Shown piece after piece: positions 32,417-41,133 of a stretch of DNA of 64,000 nucleotides (position 1 is the stretch's first letter; each line of letters begins with the position of its first letter). The stretch covers positions 1 through 64,000 of the forward strand of contig JAFEBA010000001.1 in assembly GCA_018266105.1 (NCBI GenBank), given 5' to 3'. Both the position numbers and the translations under genes were made by a program. Origin of the DNA: a bacterium. GTDB lineage: Bacteria > Vulcanimicrobiota > Xenobia > Xenobiales > JADMJV01. Under the pieces are notes generated by a model. That model did not search any database, was not told where the DNA came from, and was given only the letters and a program-made list of their open reading frames with translations.

Positions 32417-33740
32417 GGAAGTTCTCTGCCCACTCCACGCATTTGTAGGAATTGCCCCGCATCAGGCGGGCGAAGAAGCCGCGGTTGCGATTCTCATTTT
32501 TCAGAATTTGTTTGGCTGAATCCTCAAAGTGGTAGGTCACGCACCGCACCACTTCGGCATAGGTTTCGTCTTCGATGACCTGGAGCTGGCTAAGGTCTGT
32601 GCGCACACGAGGTTCACTCCAGATGGCCAGACATCCCCTGAATCGAGGCCCGAGGCTGCGCGGTTTAAGAGCCACACCATCTTTGACGATGTAGAGACGA
32701 CCGCTGTTGCCAGGGCAAAGGTCGATGGAAAGGTAGCCTCGCACCGTCACAGCCGGCAGCTTCTGGTTGTAGTCAGACCAGATCTCGGTCGCCTGGTCGG
32801 CCCGCTCGATTTTGGAGTCAAAGCGTTCGAAGACCGCCCGATTTCTTCGCATGTGCTCGCGCAGCTGTCCAGCCTCCAGCACTCGCTCCTGGTGTTCCCA
32901 CTCTTGCACATAGGCTTGAGAGCCGTTGCCTTTGGTGATTCTCCCCGCGATGAACCAGCGCGAGGGCTTGCGCAGCGAATGGTCGAGCAGAGCCATGCGT
33001 TCCTGGTCAGGCTGGTCGGTCAATACGATGCGTTCCAGCAGTGTGAACGGAATGGCCGGGTAGGGCCGAGTGGCCAGGGTCGGTACCGGAACTCCCAGGC
33101 GCAAGCCGGGAGGCTTGTTGGCCACCGGATCATTGAGCAGGCGGTTGTCTACCCTGATTTCAATGGGGGCGAAGCGGCCGACTTCCTGGAGAAACAGGTT
33201 TTCGTCGGCGTAGACTCGGGCGGACTCTCGGCCAAAAATCATACCGGCCGGTCTGTCCCATTCCCGTTCGAACTCCAGGCGGGGAAAGGAGCGGTAGTGA
33301 TCGGGTGGAGTCCCGATCAGGCGCGCCTGTTGAATGGAGTATTGGGCAACGGGCTGTTCGTCGATGTATACATTCAGGCGATTTTGACAGTTGGCGACGA
33401 AGGAAAGGGCCTGCAGACCCGTTTGCAAATGAGCCAGAGCAGGCAGGGGAGAGGGCTCTAAAGTCTGCAGTGCTGCCACGATCTCGTGAGCCGGAAGACG
33501 GGGACGAAAGCTCAGACTGGTGGCGCGCGAAGTTTGCTTGATGCTGAGCAGACGAGCTCCCGATGCAACCGCAGCCTGGAGGAATTTGACCACCCAGAAA
33601 CCTGCCGCTTCGCTCTGATAGCGGCCGAGTTTTTCCAGTGCTTTGGTCCAGTCCAGGGTGAAGTGACCGGATGAATCCAGTTCGCCCTCGTGCATCTGGT
33701 CCAGGTAGTCGGCGATATTGCGGATGTTCACCGCGATCAA
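32397..33740 (-). CDS. hypothetical protein of 447 residues
   Basis: I do not recognise the family with certainty. The N-terminus has DWTKALEKLGRYQSEAAGFW and VVKFLQAAVASGARLLSIKQ, which weakly resembles the N-box region (E/K..QAA..AGA) of Hsp90/GHKL-type folds. The rest is mixed alpha/beta, with KGYLSIDLCPGNSGRLYIVK-like strands and a basic C-terminus ending NRGFFARLMRGNSYKCVEWA. There is no signal peptide. It is convergent with the NarL-type regulator and divergent from the secreted protein at 33810. Confidence 0.7.
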   Translation of the reverse strand: MIAVNIRNIADYLDQMHEGELDSSGHFTLDWTKALEKLGRYQSEAAGFWVVKFLQAAVASGARLLSIKQTSRATSLSFRPRLPAHEIVAALQTLEPSPLPALAHLQTGLQALSFVANCQNRLNVYIDEQPVAQYSIQQARLIGTPPDHYRSFPRLEFEREWDRPAGMIFGRESARVYADENLFLQEVGRFAPIEIRVDNRLLNDPVANKPPGLRLGVPVPTLATRPYPAIPFTLLERIVLTDQPDQERMALLDHSLRKPSRWFIAGRITKGNGSQAYVQEWEHQERVLEAGQLREHMRRNRAVFERFDSKIERADQATEIWSDYNQKLPAVTVRGYLSIDLCPGNSGRLYIVKDGVALKPRSLGPRFRGCLAIWSEPRVRTDLSQLQVIEDETYAEVVRCVTYHFEDSAKQILKNENRNRGFFARLMRGNSYKCVEWAENFLNQNSQ

Positions 33741-33809
33741 ATTGTGGGGAGCCGGAGTTTTGTCCTGTCAGCGAGAACGCACGGTCCATCACCAATGAGG
33801 AGACCAAGA

Positions 33810-34229
33810 ATGAAACCTAAGACCTTTCTATTGGGCTGTGCCGCCCTGTGCCTGCTTCCCAGTCTGGCCCTGGCCGATGTGCCGGGCGTGGACAAAGCGA
33901 CTCTGGGCGGGCTGGACAAAGAGGTTGGAAAAGTCATGGACGGTTACAATGCGAACAATTGGAAGGCCTTTTATAACTCCTCCTGGGCCCAACAGACCAA
34001 AGCGATTCAAACCGAGCAGACCTTCAACACGCTGTACTCCAACATGTATCTGAAACAGTATGGAACCTTGAAGTCTCGCAAGGTGCTTGATTCCGCCTCG
34101 AGCTTTGGCCCAATGAACGCCGTGCTGATCTATGAGGCCAGCTTTTCCAAGAAGGCCGGTAAGTTAGCCGTGAATTTCTTCAAAGAAGGCGGCAAATGGA
34201 AGATCCAGCAACTCCAGGTCGCGCCTTAA
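33810..34229 (+). CDS. secreted protein of 139 residues
   Basis: The signal peptide MKPKTFLLGCAALCLLPSLA ends near LALA/DVPG. The mature domain VGKVMDGYNANNWKAFYNSS ... TLYSNMYLKQYGTLKSRK ... VLIYEASFSKKAGKLAVNFF looks like the DUF3887/DUF4019 or NTF2-like cone fold, with a helical start and a curved sheet. GAGGAGA lies about 8 nt before ATG 33810. An upstream in-frame extension to 33690 overlaps the divergent gene and lacks a ribosome site. Confidence 0.78.
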   Translation: MKPKTFLLGCAALCLLPSLALADVPGVDKATLGGLDKEVGKVMDGYNANNWKAFYNSSWAQQTKAIQTEQTFNTLYSNMYLKQYGTLKSRKVLDSASSFGPMNAVLIYEASFSKKAGKLAVNFFKEGGKWKIQQLQVAP

Positions 34230-34337
34230 CCTGAATTCCAAGGCCGGTCCGTCGTGGGTCACGAAGCACCCGCCCGCGGCGGATCCGGCCCGCTTTCTGT
34301 CAAAGAAATTTCAGGACCTTGACCTAGCCTGGAATGG

Positions 34338-34940
34338 ATGAAAATAGAGAACGTTCGCTATCAGGAGCCTGTCGTCCAGCGCACTCTGATTGGAAGAAAA
34401 CCGGCCAACCAGTTCAATGACAACCCAAGTGTGACCCGGGACTACGTCACCGTGGGTGAGGTTTTGCCGGCCGGGGACACCTCTAACGTGTGGGGAGACG
34501 TGCCGCTCAAGAACAACGACGGCACGCCTCAGATGCGAGAGACTGTAGCCAGCCTTGATCTGAATCCGCGCAGCCCACTCAAGTATGGATTGATTGCAGG
34601 GGGCATCGGTCTGGCGGTCGGAGCCCTGACCGGCCTGGGTTTTGCCTCCGGGATGGGAGTCGCCCAGTGGACCGGAGCTCTGACTGGTGGCCTGGTTTTG
34701 GGGACCCTGGCCGGAGGTGGAGCGGCGCTGGCGGTCAAGGGCGATCAGGTGAAGGTGGTCTGGACCGAGCATCAGATTACCGATCACAAGCTTTTGGGAT
34801 ATAAGGAATTTGTAGGACCAGGTGAAAAGGACGGGCGCCAGGGTTATTTTCATCGATTCGTTCCGGATGTGCAGGAGACCGTTATCGGCACCTACTCGAC
34901 CCCTTCGGCCAAGCACTTTAAGCAGGAGGCCCGTTCGTGA
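34338..34940 (+). CDS. glycine-zipper membrane protein, paralogue 1
   Basis: The 200-residue protein has a soluble N-terminus and two adjacent Gly/Ala-rich helices (about residues 80-130: KYGLIAGGIGLAVGALTGLG, TGALTGGLVLGTLAGGGAAL). A C-terminal domain follows with VKVVWTEHQITDHKLLGYKE and a HRFVPDVQETVIGTYSTP end. The layout matches the next gene, which starts at GTGA overlap (34937-34940), so these are a co-translated pair from duplication. Family and function are unknown. Confidence 0.75.
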   Translation: MKIENVRYQEPVVQRTLIGRKPANQFNDNPSVTRDYVTVGEVLPAGDTSNVWGDVPLKNNDGTPQMRETVASLDLNPRSPLKYGLIAGGIGLAVGALTGLGFASGMGVAQWTGALTGGLVLGTLAGGGAALAVKGDQVKVVWTEHQITDHKLLGYKEFVGPGEKDGRQGYFHRFVPDVQETVIGTYSTPSAKHFKQEARS

Positions 34941-35683
34941 AAGTTCATCGCTTCGTTGAACGAATCTTCGAGCCGCGTCCCAAACCTGTGGACGAAAAGG
35001 TTACTTACGAAGAAGCCGCCTTGCAAAGCAAATATCTGGGGTCGATCCCCTTTGATTACTGGTCGCCGTTCGGTTTTTCGGGCGGCTATACCCACTGCCC
35101 AGGGGGTTTGACCAGCGGCCAGTCGATTTACCGGGATACACCCGTTTATGAGCCTGATGGCAAGCCCCGAGTAGACGTGGTCACCCGAAATATTCACGCG
35201 AATGCCTTTTCCGTGCCTCTTTTTGGAGCCTTGGGGGCGGTGGGCGGAGGCGGACTGGGCTATGGCCTCGGATTGCTCCTTTCTCACCTGGTCGGGCTCC
35301 CCGCAGGACTGACGGCGGGAGTGTCAGCCGGGGTGGGCGCGTTGGGTGGAGGCCTGGGTCTGGCAGGTTACGCGGCCGGAGATCGAGTTCGCCTGGAATG
35401 GCGGGAAGTGCCCATTCGTGAGAAAGAACTGGAGGGCTACTGGGAGAGCGTGACTCCCCATTACGAGCAGCGTTGCCATACGACCACCGACAGCGACGGA
35501 AAGTCAAAGACCGAGTGTCATACCGTGCAGAACGGATGGAATCATACCTTTTCGCCCGACGTCCGCTACTGGCAGGTTGGTTCCTACGACGGTCCTCAAG
35601 TCGTGCACTACCAGGATAGCTCAGGAGAATGGAAGCCTACCGCTCAGGTCAAAGAGGAGACCGATAAGCCCCGAGACCCGTAA
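34937..35683 (+). CDS. glycine-zipper membrane protein, paralogue 2
   Basis: The 248-residue protein has the same plan as its upstream partner: a soluble N-terminus, a Gly-rich hairpin (FGALGAVGGGGLGYGLGLLL and AGVSAGVGALGGGLGLAGYA), then RLEWREVPIREKELEGYWES and HTFSPDVRYWQVGSYDGPQV. The shared V.W.E..I...L.GY.E and F.PDV segments show paralogy. A Cys-containing insertion RCHTTTDSDGKSKTECHTV is unique to it. GTG 34937 overlaps the previous stop. It lies 5 bp before the ClC gene, so it may share its transcript. Confidence 0.75.
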   Translation: MKVHRFVERIFEPRPKPVDEKVTYEEAALQSKYLGSIPFDYWSPFGFSGGYTHCPGGLTSGQSIYRDTPVYEPDGKPRVDVVTRNIHANAFSVPLFGALGAVGGGGLGYGLGLLLSHLVGLPAGLTAGVSAGVGALGGGLGLAGYAAGDRVRLEWREVPIREKELEGYWESVTPHYEQRCHTTTDSDGKSKTECHTVQNGWNHTFSPDVRYWQVGSYDGPQVVHYQDSSGEWKPTAQVKEETDKPRDP

Positions 35684-35688
35684 ACTTC

Positions 35689-37434
35689 ATGGCCCGAAAA
35701 CGACGAGAGAATCTTGAATCCATTGCCCTGCGCTCGCGCTGGTGGATCCGTCACGACCTGAATTTCGCGCACCTGCATGGCTTTCTGTTGTGGGCCGGTC
35801 TGATTGGTTTCGGTGGTGCCCTGGTCACCGTCGGTTTTCGCGAAGCCATGGTCTGGGTGGCCTTCATGTTGACCGGAAAAACCGGGCGTTTTTCGGAGAT
35901 CTCGGCTTCACTGGAACCCTGGCGGCGGGTTTTGATCCCCACCGTGGGAGGTCTGCTGGCCGGCCTGATCCTTCAGTACGGCATGAATCTGGCTCGCGGC
36001 CGGCGCACCACTGACTACATGGAGGCGGTGACGTTGGGGGATGGTTTCATCAGCGTGCGTGCCAGCCTGGTTAAGAGTGCATCCTCCCTGGCCACCATCG
36101 GCTCCGGTGGCTCCATTGGTCGCGAAGGAGCCATGGTTCAGTTGGCTGGCATGTTGGGCTCCACTCTGGGCAGGCTGCTGAAATTTCCCGCTCCCACTCG
36201 ACGTCAACTGGTGGCCTGCGGAGCTGCGGCGGGGATTGCCTCGGCCTATAACGCACCGCTGGCTGCAGCCGTTTTTGTGGCCGAGATCGTGCTGGACTCG
36301 TTTCAGCTCGAGAGCATCGCGCCCATCATTGTGTCTTCGGTGATCGCCAATGCGACCGTGCACGGCTTACTGGGTTACGAGCCGGTCTACAGTATTCCCC
36401 AGCTGCACGTGGGCGACAGCTGGGAGTTGATTTTCTTCCTGCTGTTGGGTTTGCTGGCCGGCCACCTGGCTCCGACCTTTTTGTGGCTGCTGGACAAGAG
36501 CCAGGATCTCTACCAACGCCTGGCCATGCCGGTCTTTTTGCGTCTGGGCCTGGGTGGGCTCCTGGTTGGTCTGATCTCGGTCCACTGCCCGCAGGTTTGG
36601 GGTAACGGCTACTCGGTCGTCAACTCCATTCTGCACCATCCTTGGACCACGTTGGCCTTGCTGGACGTGCTGATCTTCAAAATTCTGGCCACAGTGGCCA
36701 TGGTTGGTTCAGGCGCCGTGGGAGGCGTATTTACTCCCACGCTCTTTTGCGGTGCGGCTCTGGGAGCTTTGCTGGGAACTTGCGTGCAGCAGATGTTCCC
36801 GTGGATGGTGGACTCGACCACGGCCTTCGCGGTGGTGGGGATGGGAGCTTTTCTGGCCGGCGCCACCCACGCTCCCTTGACTTCGATTCTGATGGTGTTC
36901 GAAATGACGCGTCAGTATGAAGTGGTGCTTCCCTTAATGCTGGCCTGCGTGGCCTCCCACTATGCCGCCAAGATGTATCGCCACGGGAAATCGCTCTACG
37001 CGGAATCGATCGGAAAGAAGCGCATCGGGCGCGAGCAGGCAATGCTCTTGCCCTGGCAGGAGCTGGCTCAGCCAGTGGATTCGGCTGTGGCCCCTGAGGC
37101 CGATTTGGAGACCATCCGTCAACGTCTGTCGGAAGTGAGCTTCAACAATCTCCAAGTGGTCGACGCCGAAGGCATCTGGCACGGAGTGGTGGGTCGCAAA
37201 TCCGCGGTTACGGCGCCTCCCGAGTCCACCGCCGCCACGCTCATGGAGGCATTCTCACGGTGCCTTCGCTCCAATATGACGCTCGAGGAGGCTTTGCAGT
37301 TGGCCTCGGAGATTCCCAGTGAAAATCTCCCGCTGGTCAATCACCAGGACCAGAAGTTGGTGGGCATGATCTCGAAATCGGACCTTTTGCGCGCCTTACA
37401 GAATCGGCTGCAGGCGCTGGCCCGGGGGCTTTGA
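35689..37434 (+). CDS. ClC-family chloride channel/antiporter with CBS domains
   Basis: The 581-residue protein has about 10-12 membrane helices. ClC selectivity motifs are GSGGSIGREGAMVQL (Glu146 is the gating glutamate, GREGA for the usual GREGP) and GSGAVGGVFTPTLFCGAALG. The cytosolic C-terminus (about 445-580) is a divergent CBS pair (TLEEALQLASEIPSENLPLV, KLVGMISKSDLLRAL). The residue at the proton-glutamate position could not be placed by eye, so channel versus exchanger is open. It is coupled to the next gene by TGATG. Confidence 0.92.
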   Translation: MARKRRENLESIALRSRWWIRHDLNFAHLHGFLLWAGLIGFGGALVTVGFREAMVWVAFMLTGKTGRFSEISASLEPWRRVLIPTVGGLLAGLILQYGMNLARGRRTTDYMEAVTLGDGFISVRASLVKSASSLATIGSGGSIGREGAMVQLAGMLGSTLGRLLKFPAPTRRQLVACGAAAGIASAYNAPLAAAVFVAEIVLDSFQLESIAPIIVSSVIANATVHGLLGYEPVYSIPQLHVGDSWELIFFLLLGLLAGHLAPTFLWLLDKSQDLYQRLAMPVFLRLGLGGLLVGLISVHCPQVWGNGYSVVNSILHHPWTTLALLDVLIFKILATVAMVGSGAVGGVFTPTLFCGAALGALLGTCVQQMFPWMVDSTTAFAVVGMGAFLAGATHAPLTSILMVFEMTRQYEVVLPLMLACVASHYAAKMYRHGKSLYAESIGKKRIGREQAMLLPWQELAQPVDSAVAPEADLETIRQRLSEVSFNNLQVVDAEGIWHGVVGRKSAVTAPPESTAATLMEAFSRCLRSNMTLEEALQLASEIPSENLPLVNHQDQKLVGMISKSDLLRALQNRLQALARGL

Positions 37435-38012
37435 TGCTAGAACTCTGGTGGATTCGACACGGCCAATCTCGCTGGAATGTGGAGAGTCGCTGGCAGGGAC
37501 ATAGCGATATCGAGCTCAGCCCGGAAGGAGAGCAGCAGGCGCTCCGTTTACGGGAACGACTGGCCGAGGTTCATTTTGATTCCATTTACAGTAGCGATCT
37601 GAGGCGGGCTGTGCGCACCGCCGAACTGGCGCTCCCCGGCCGGGAAGTGATTCGCGATGGTCGTCTGCGTGAGGTGAACTTCGGTGAGTTTGAGGGCCTC
37701 ACCAAGGGGGAGATGACCCCCGCACAGCTCGATCGACTCAGAGAGTGGTTTCGCGATCCCTACGCGGCTCGCGTGCTCAATGGCGAGAGCTTAGGCGACG
37801 TCGAACTGAGAATTCAGTCCTGGCAGGCCGAATTGCCGGAATCGGGTCGAGTCGCCATTTTTACGCACGGTGGGGTCATTCGCTGCCATCTGTGGGCCAA
37901 TTCCCCCGGCCCGGGTGGGGTGTGGAAAGTGCAGATCGACAACTGCAGCACCACCTGCCTGCTCCACGGACGGGAGACAGTTGAGGTCCTCTGGGTGAAT
38001 CAGGTGGAATAA
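37434..38012 (+). CDS. histidine phosphatase (phosphoglycerate-mutase-like)
   Basis: The 192-residue protein starts MLELWWIRHGQSRWNVESRW, with the catalytic RHG (His9). LSPEGEQQALRLRERL, YSSDLRRAVRTAE, and a second His in FTHGGVIRC follow. Family members include CobC/GpmB-like phosphatases. No cobalamin genes are near, so the substrate is open. ATG 37434 overlaps the ClC stop (TGATG); TTG 37431 is a less likely start. Confidence 0.92.
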   Translation: MLELWWIRHGQSRWNVESRWQGHSDIELSPEGEQQALRLRERLAEVHFDSIYSSDLRRAVRTAELALPGREVIRDGRLREVNFGEFEGLTKGEMTPAQLDRLREWFRDPYAARVLNGESLGDVELRIQSWQAELPESGRVAIFTHGGVIRCHLWANSPGPGGVWKVQIDNCSTTCLLHGRETVEVLWVNQVE

Positions 38013-38064
38013 AAGACCGCTGCCGGCGACGCTTGCCACATCTTACATCCTCTCGGGAGGTTTC

Positions 38065-39174
38065 ATGCAAAAAACACTCTTAGCCGGCCTGCTTGGCCTC
38101 ACCCTGGCGGTGCTGCCATTACCGGCTCAGGCCAAGCGTGATCCCAAGCAGCCCGTCGTCAAGGTCGCCATCTTGCTGGATACCAGCAACAGCATGGATG
38201 GATTGATTACCCAGGCCAAGAATCAGCTTTGGAAGATCGTAAACGAGTTAAGCAAGGCCGAGCTGAACGGACGCACGCCTCGCTTAGAAGTTGCCCTTTA
38301 CGAATACGGCAACGACGGATTGCCGGTCACCAAGAACTACGTTCGCAGGGTGTTGTCCTTCACCACCGATCTCGATCAGGTTTCCGAAGAGCTTTTTCGG
38401 CTCAAGACCAATGGCGGCGAAGAATATTGCGGTGCCGTCATCAGCGATAGCCTGAAGAACCTGGATTGGGGCGGTAGCGCCAATGACATGCGGGCCATCT
38501 TTATCGCGGGCAACGAGCCCTTCGACCAGGGGGGGGTCAGCTATAAAGAAGCTTGCGCCAGCGCTCGCCAGAAGGGAATCCTGGTCAACACGATTTTCTG
38601 CGGGAACCGCTCGGAAGGGGCCAACACTAAGTGGGAGGATGGCGCTCAGCTGGCGGGCGGCCGTTTCCTCGTGATCGATCAGGACCAGCGTGTGGCCGAC
38701 GTGCCAACTCCCTATGACCGCGAATTATCCGACCTGGGACAACAAATCAACAAGACTTATGTTCAATATGGACCTCAGGGCCGAGCCGGAGCTGCGCGGC
38801 AGGAGAGTATGGATCAGGCCGCAGCCGGAGCTGCTCCCAGCGTGGCCGCCAATCGGGCGGCCACCAAAGCCACCAGTAACTACAGCAACAGCAACTGGGA
38901 TTTGGTGGACGCCAAAAAGGAAGGCGTCAAGATTACCACCGAGCAGCTGCCTCCTGAGATGCAGAAGATGAACGAAGCTGAGCGCAACGCCTACGTGGAT
39001 AAGAAACGGGCTGAGCGGGAGAAGCTGCAAAAACGCATCTTGGAGCTGAACAAGAAGCGAGACGAGTTTATCGCCAAAAACCAGAAGACGCAGGAAAAGG
39101 ATAGTCTGGATTCGGCGGTCCTCAAGACCATTCGGGTGCAGGCTGCCAGTAAAGGCTACAAGTTCGACAAGTAG
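38065..39174 (+). CDS. secreted VWA-domain protein
   Basis: The signal peptide MQKTLLAGLLGLTLAVLPLP ends near AQA. The VWA domain (about 30-225) has the MIDAS motif DTSNSM, then LYEYGNDGLPV, and MRAIFIAGNEPFDQG, followed by the Cys-containing NTIFCGN. The C-terminal third is charged and coiled (NEAERNAYVDKKRAEREKLQ, KRILELNKKRDEFIAKNQKT). It probably binds metal-dependent partners in the periplasm or at the surface. GGGAGG lies about 4 nt before the ATG, and a strong terminator follows. Confidence 0.9.
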   Translation: MQKTLLAGLLGLTLAVLPLPAQAKRDPKQPVVKVAILLDTSNSMDGLITQAKNQLWKIVNELSKAELNGRTPRLEVALYEYGNDGLPVTKNYVRRVLSFTTDLDQVSEELFRLKTNGGEEYCGAVISDSLKNLDWGGSANDMRAIFIAGNEPFDQGGVSYKEACASARQKGILVNTIFCGNRSEGANTKWEDGAQLAGGRFLVIDQDQRVADVPTPYDRELSDLGQQINKTYVQYGPQGRAGAARQESMDQAAAGAAPSVAANRAATKATSNYSNSNWDLVDAKKEGVKITTEQLPPEMQKMNEAERNAYVDKKRAEREKLQKRILELNKKRDEFIAKNQKTQEKDSLDSAVLKTIRVQAASKGYKFDK

Positions 39175-39186
39175 TCGACCTGCCAG

Positions 39187-39220
39187 GCAAGGCTCGGTGA
39201 ATTACCGGGCCTTGCTTTTT
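39187..39220 (+). terminator. intrinsic terminator of the VWA gene
   Basis: GCAAGGC (39187-39193) pairs with GCCTTGC (39209-39215), with an inner CGGT/ACCG stem, followed by TTTTT. Its downstream half overlaps the 3' end of the convergent gene at 39202. Confidence 0.88.
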
Positions 39221-39759
39221 GATTCCAGGCGGCTTTCCAGACTGTTGCGTAGTCTTCGTCGCTTCTGCTCTAAGCGCGCCAGTGCCAGGACCTCCTGGAT
39301 GCCCTCATCCGGGAGCAGGGCCAGCCACTCAATGACTTGATCGAGGTCAGGTGTGGCTGGAGCGGATTGCTCGATCTCGGGCAAGTCCTCGCTGAGGCTC
39401 GTTGATGTTGTCTCCAGTACAGCGACCGTTTCCAGGCGAACGACCGAGAGCTGGGGCTTGCGCGGTGTGTCCGTGATTGCTTCGGTCCCAATTTCCTCGA
39501 CCAGCACCGGGCAGTTGGTGGTGGGCCGATTGCGGTAACCGCGCCGAGGGCGTTTACCGCAAAAAATCTGTCGTTTGAGAATTTTCATCCCGGGCCGGTT
39601 CGGCGAGGTGGACCAGAAGGTTTCCATCTCGGCGGGTCCACCACAGCCAGGGCAGACAAAGTTCGAATTCGCCTTCTCTTCGGCTGTTCGGGCAATCTCT
39701 AATTGTGCTTTGAAGGCTTTTTCCACGGACTCCGGTCCACATTTCTTGGCATGCGCCAC
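39202..39759 (-). CDS. zinc-ribbon-containing hypothetical protein
   Basis: The 185-residue protein has an N-terminal basic helix and one zinc-ribbon-like pair FVCPGCGGPAEMETFWSTSP, with two later Cys (QIFCGKR, TTNCPVL) that could complete the site. The C-terminal half is acidic/leucine-rich (DLDQVIEWLALLPDEGIQEV), then very basic (EQKRRRLRNSLESRLESKSK). It suggests a nucleic-acid or nucleoprotein adaptor. No family is recognised. It lies 8 bp downstream of the EEP gene on the same strand. Confidence 0.65.
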   Translation of the reverse strand: MAHAKKCGPESVEKAFKAQLEIARTAEEKANSNFVCPGCGGPAEMETFWSTSPNRPGMKILKRQIFCGKRPRRGYRNRPTTNCPVLVEEIGTEAITDTPRKPQLSVVRLETVAVLETTSTSLSEDLPEIEQSAPATPDLDQVIEWLALLPDEGIQEVLALARLEQKRRRLRNSLESRLESKSKAR

Positions 39760-39767
39760 AATTTAAC

Positions 39768-40556
39768 TCAACTGTCGGCAGTCACATTCGAATTCACGGT
39801 TTCAAAGGTGGCTGAGACCATGGCGTGGTCGGACGCGCGTGATTCTGGCCATACCTTAGAGTTTACCAGAGAATTCTCCATCCAACCCGGGTAGAGGATG
39901 TAGTCAAACTGATGACGTGAACCGCGACAGGGGAAAGTGTTCTTGCCCTCCCCTAAGGAGTTACGCAGGTCGAGAGTCGACTGGAACAGCCGCTGCAGAG
40001 TGGGCGATTGAGGTTGGTCGTTCAGATCCCCTAGAAGAATCCAGGGTTTCGAGTCTTGGTGTGCGCCAATCACTTCCACGATCGCAGCCGCCTCGCTCTC
40101 GCGCTGGCGGTGGGCGCTGGGTCCTCCTCGCATCGACTTGAGATGGGTCGCAAAGATTCTCCATTCCTGTTGCTGGCAGCGCCAGTCCAGGACCAGCAGG
40201 TCCCGGCTGAATCGGCTTTCGCGCGAACCGTCCACCAGCCAGAAGTTCCTGGTGGCGTGGCTGGTCCAACCCTCGATGGGCCACCGCGAGAGCACGGCCA
40301 GGTTCATTCCGCGAGGATCGTTTCCGATCGGTCCCACCGCGTATGGATAACGATTTTCGAGAAAGTCTCGCTGAAAGCTTTGGAGAAACCCGGCCTGTCC
40401 GCTGATCTCCTGCAGGCAGATCAGGTCCGGATTACAACGCAGCAGGTTGCGCGCGGCAAAGCGCATCCGACCCGAGCTATCCGGGCCCAGCGAGCTCAGA
40501 TTGTAAGTGCAGAAGACCGGCAGTCTAGCGGTTCTCGATTTCGGTGCCGGAGGCAA
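39768..40556 (-). CDS. endonuclease/exonuclease/phosphatase (EEP) family hydrolase
   Basis: The 262-residue protein has the EEP set in order: CTYNLSSL, LICLQEISG (metal Glu), FATHLKSMRGG, ILLGDLNDQPQS (catalytic Asp/Asn), FDYILYP and RASDHAMVSATF (SDH). It is a metal-dependent phosphodiesterase that could act on DNA, phosphoinositides or sphingomyelin. There is no signal peptide. The start overlaps the 3' end of the MarR gene by 32 bp, so the two are co-transcribed, and the MarR protein may regulate it. Confidence 0.9.
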   Translation of the reverse strand: MPPAPKSRTARLPVFCTYNLSSLGPDSSGRMRFAARNLLRCNPDLICLQEISGQAGFLQSFQRDFLENRYPYAVGPIGNDPRGMNLAVLSRWPIEGWTSHATRNFWLVDGSRESRFSRDLLVLDWRCQQQEWRIFATHLKSMRGGPSAHRQRESEAAAIVEVIGAHQDSKPWILLGDLNDQPQSPTLQRLFQSTLDLRNSLGEGKNTFPCRGSRHQFDYILYPGWMENSLVNSKVWPESRASDHAMVSATFETVNSNVTADS

Positions 40557-41025
40557 GCGAGGGATGGATCTCGAGCGATTCTACGTCCATCAGGCTGGCC
40601 ACCCGTTGTAGTGCGGAGAGCAGCATGCTGCGCTCCCAGTCCTGGAGTTGCTCCAGTCGATGAAGAAAGCTTTCCTGAAGTAGAGGCGGAGAACTCGCCA
40701 TTTGCTCGCGCGCCTGATCGGTCAGAGCATAACTGTGCATGCGTTTGTCCCCGTTGGACTTCATGCGCTGAACCAGGTTCTTGGCCTGTAGCCGCTCCAG
40801 GATTCCGCTGACGGTGGGCTGGCTCAAGCTGAGCTGACGGGCAATGGCCGTGGGAGTGGCTGGACTGAGGCGAGCCACCGATTTGAGGACCGAAAGTTGA
40901 GGGGAAGTGAGTCCAACCTGGCTGACCAGGCTGTGCGAATAGAGCTCAATCGCACGCACGATGCGGCGAATGGAGGTCAGAATCTCTTCCTCTAAACTGG
41001 ACATGTCGATCGTTTCGGATGGCAT
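40525..41025 (-). CDS. MarR-family transcriptional regulator
   Basis: The 166-residue protein starts MPSETIDMSSLEEEILTSIR. It has a MarR winged helix (about 45-115) with LSPATPTAIARQLSLSQPTV, SGILERLQAKNLVQRMKSNG and DKRMHSYALTDQA in the wing, and helical dimer ends. AGGA precedes ATG 41025; upstream starts 41049 and 41082 are possible. It heads a probable operon with the EEP and zinc-ribbon genes. The ligand is unknown. Confidence 0.9.
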   Translation of the reverse strand: MPSETIDMSSLEEEILTSIRRIVRAIELYSHSLVSQVGLTSPQLSVLKSVARLSPATPTAIARQLSLSQPTVSGILERLQAKNLVQRMKSNGDKRMHSYALTDQAREQMASSPPLLQESFLHRLEQLQDWERSMLLSALQRVASLMDVESLEIHPSLASGTEIENR

Positions 41026-41133
41026 TGAGGCACATCCTAGCTGATTCATCTTGGAAAGACAATTACAAGCGTCCTGGCTCAATCGGACTAGGCAAAATGA
41101 CCTGTAGCTGCATGGTCCGTTGATACCGGTTGT

